From Methanolobus sp. (GTDB lineage Archaea > Halobacteriota > Methanosarcinia > Methanosarcinales > Methanosarcinaceae): a stretch of DNA of 64,000 bases. Below the pieces are notes generated by a model. That model was not told where the DNA came from. It made no database searches and saw only the letters and a list, made by a program, of their open reading frames with translations. How positions within the stretch are numbered: the first letter of the stretch is position 1; each line of letters opens with the position of its first letter. A program made the position numbers and the translations under genes. Shown in pieces: positions 63,765 through 64,000 of the stretch. The stretch covers positions 94,765 to 158,764 of the forward strand of contig JARVGJ010000003.1 of assembly GCA_029762595.1 (NCBI GenBank), read 5' to 3'.

Positions 63765-64000
63765 AGGCACGGATTTTTAGTAGCCGCGGACTGAACACCT
63801 CGTTGCCTTGGTGCGTACATCCCGACCCTATCAAACCGGTCTTGTACCGGGATCCTTAATGTGGTCTCTTTTCAAGTCAGATTTCGAGCTTAGATGCATT
63901 CAGCTCTTATTCCTTAGCGCGTAGCTGCTCAGCAGTGCCCTGTCGGACAACTGATACACCAGTGGCGCCGCTACCCTGTTCCTCTCGTACTAAAAGTAGC
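63765..64000 (-). rRNA. rrl: 23S ribosomal RNA, 3' end (partial)
   Basis: Only the last roughly 240 bases are inside the window; the gene runs beyond position 64000. The sarcin/ricin loop AGTACGAGAGGAAC (minus strand) lies at 63978-63991. The stretch CCAAGGCAACGAGGTGTTCAG near 63800-63820 is the archaeal 3' domain. The exact 3' end is uncertain by about ten bases. Confidence 0.92.

Overview
The window comes from a methanogenic archaeon of the family Methanosarcinaceae. The evidence is the gene set: chromosomal protein MC1, F420-dependent methylene-H4MPT dehydrogenase (mtd), cytosolic heterodisulfide reductase subunits HdrC and HdrB, a fused formaldehyde-activating enzyme/hexulose-phosphate synthase, the GTP cyclohydrolase MptA of methanopterin synthesis, O-phosphoseryl-tRNA synthetase SepRS, a split GMP synthetase and archaeosine enzymes. 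The moderate to low G+C and AT-rich spacers fit a Methanolobus- or Methanococcoides-like organism, but the genus cannot be fixed from sequence alone. This is core chromosome: I found no insertion sequence, prophage, CRISPR array or integrase.

Layout. 0-9 kb: glnA (minus) divergent from hdrCB, tRNA-Arg, a short N-acetylglutamate synthase, a GNAT/M20 peptidase pair, a COG1665 nucleotidyltransferase, DUF2098, mptA and MC1. 9-17 kb: argB, the archaeosine radical SAM enzyme RaSEA, GMP synthetase subunit B, RecQ, a small unlisted ORF with a perfect ribosome binding site, an archaeal prepilin peptidase and a hexulose-phosphate synthase/RraA fusion. 17-25 kb: pyrBI, rps17e-dapA-dapB, DNA polymerase IV, and a methyltransferase/ATP-grasp fusion followed by two tiny ferritin-like proteins. 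26-32 kb: a PEF-CTERM surface protein, a DUF1624 membrane protein, a zinc-ribbon protein, a purine-salvage pair (PRTase and MTA/MTI phosphorylase), initiator tRNA-Met, SRP54 and GMP synthetase subunit A. 32-39 kb: a double KaiC-like ATPase and a five-gene archaeal aromatic operon (ADH synthase, DHQ synthase II, aroD, aroE, tyrA) behind a perfect palindrome placed at the promoter. 39-45 kb: tpiA, a MITE-like structured repeat, fae-hps, endonuclease III, tRNA-Val, a dUTPase, and a second ADH synthase. 45-58 kb: glyS, Hef, small conserved archaeal proteins, a translin-family protein, sepS, DUF169, DUF473, PAC2, a pyruvate-kinase C-terminal-like protein, mtd, serB and a COG1340 coiled-coil protein. 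58-64 kb: a minus-strand run of tgtA, UbiA prenyltransferase, geranylgeranyl-reductase-like flavoprotein and SPASM radical SAM protein, then the 3' end of an rRNA operon (23S, tRNA-Cys, 5S) on the minus strand.

How the genes fit together. Aromatic amino acid synthesis is nearly complete to prephenate oxidation through the ADH route. Arginine (NAGS, NAG kinase), lysine (dapA, dapB), pyrimidine (pyrBI) and purine (guaA subunits, salvage) enzymes are present. SepRS and its substrate tRNA-Cys are both here, as are two archaeosine enzymes. The items most worth following up are the UbiA/GGR-like/radical SAM cluster, which could make or modify a prenylated cofactor such as methanophenazine; the methyltransferase/ATP-grasp fusion with two encapsulin-cargo-like ferritin domains; the palindromic operator of the aromatic operon; and several microproteins and structured spacers.
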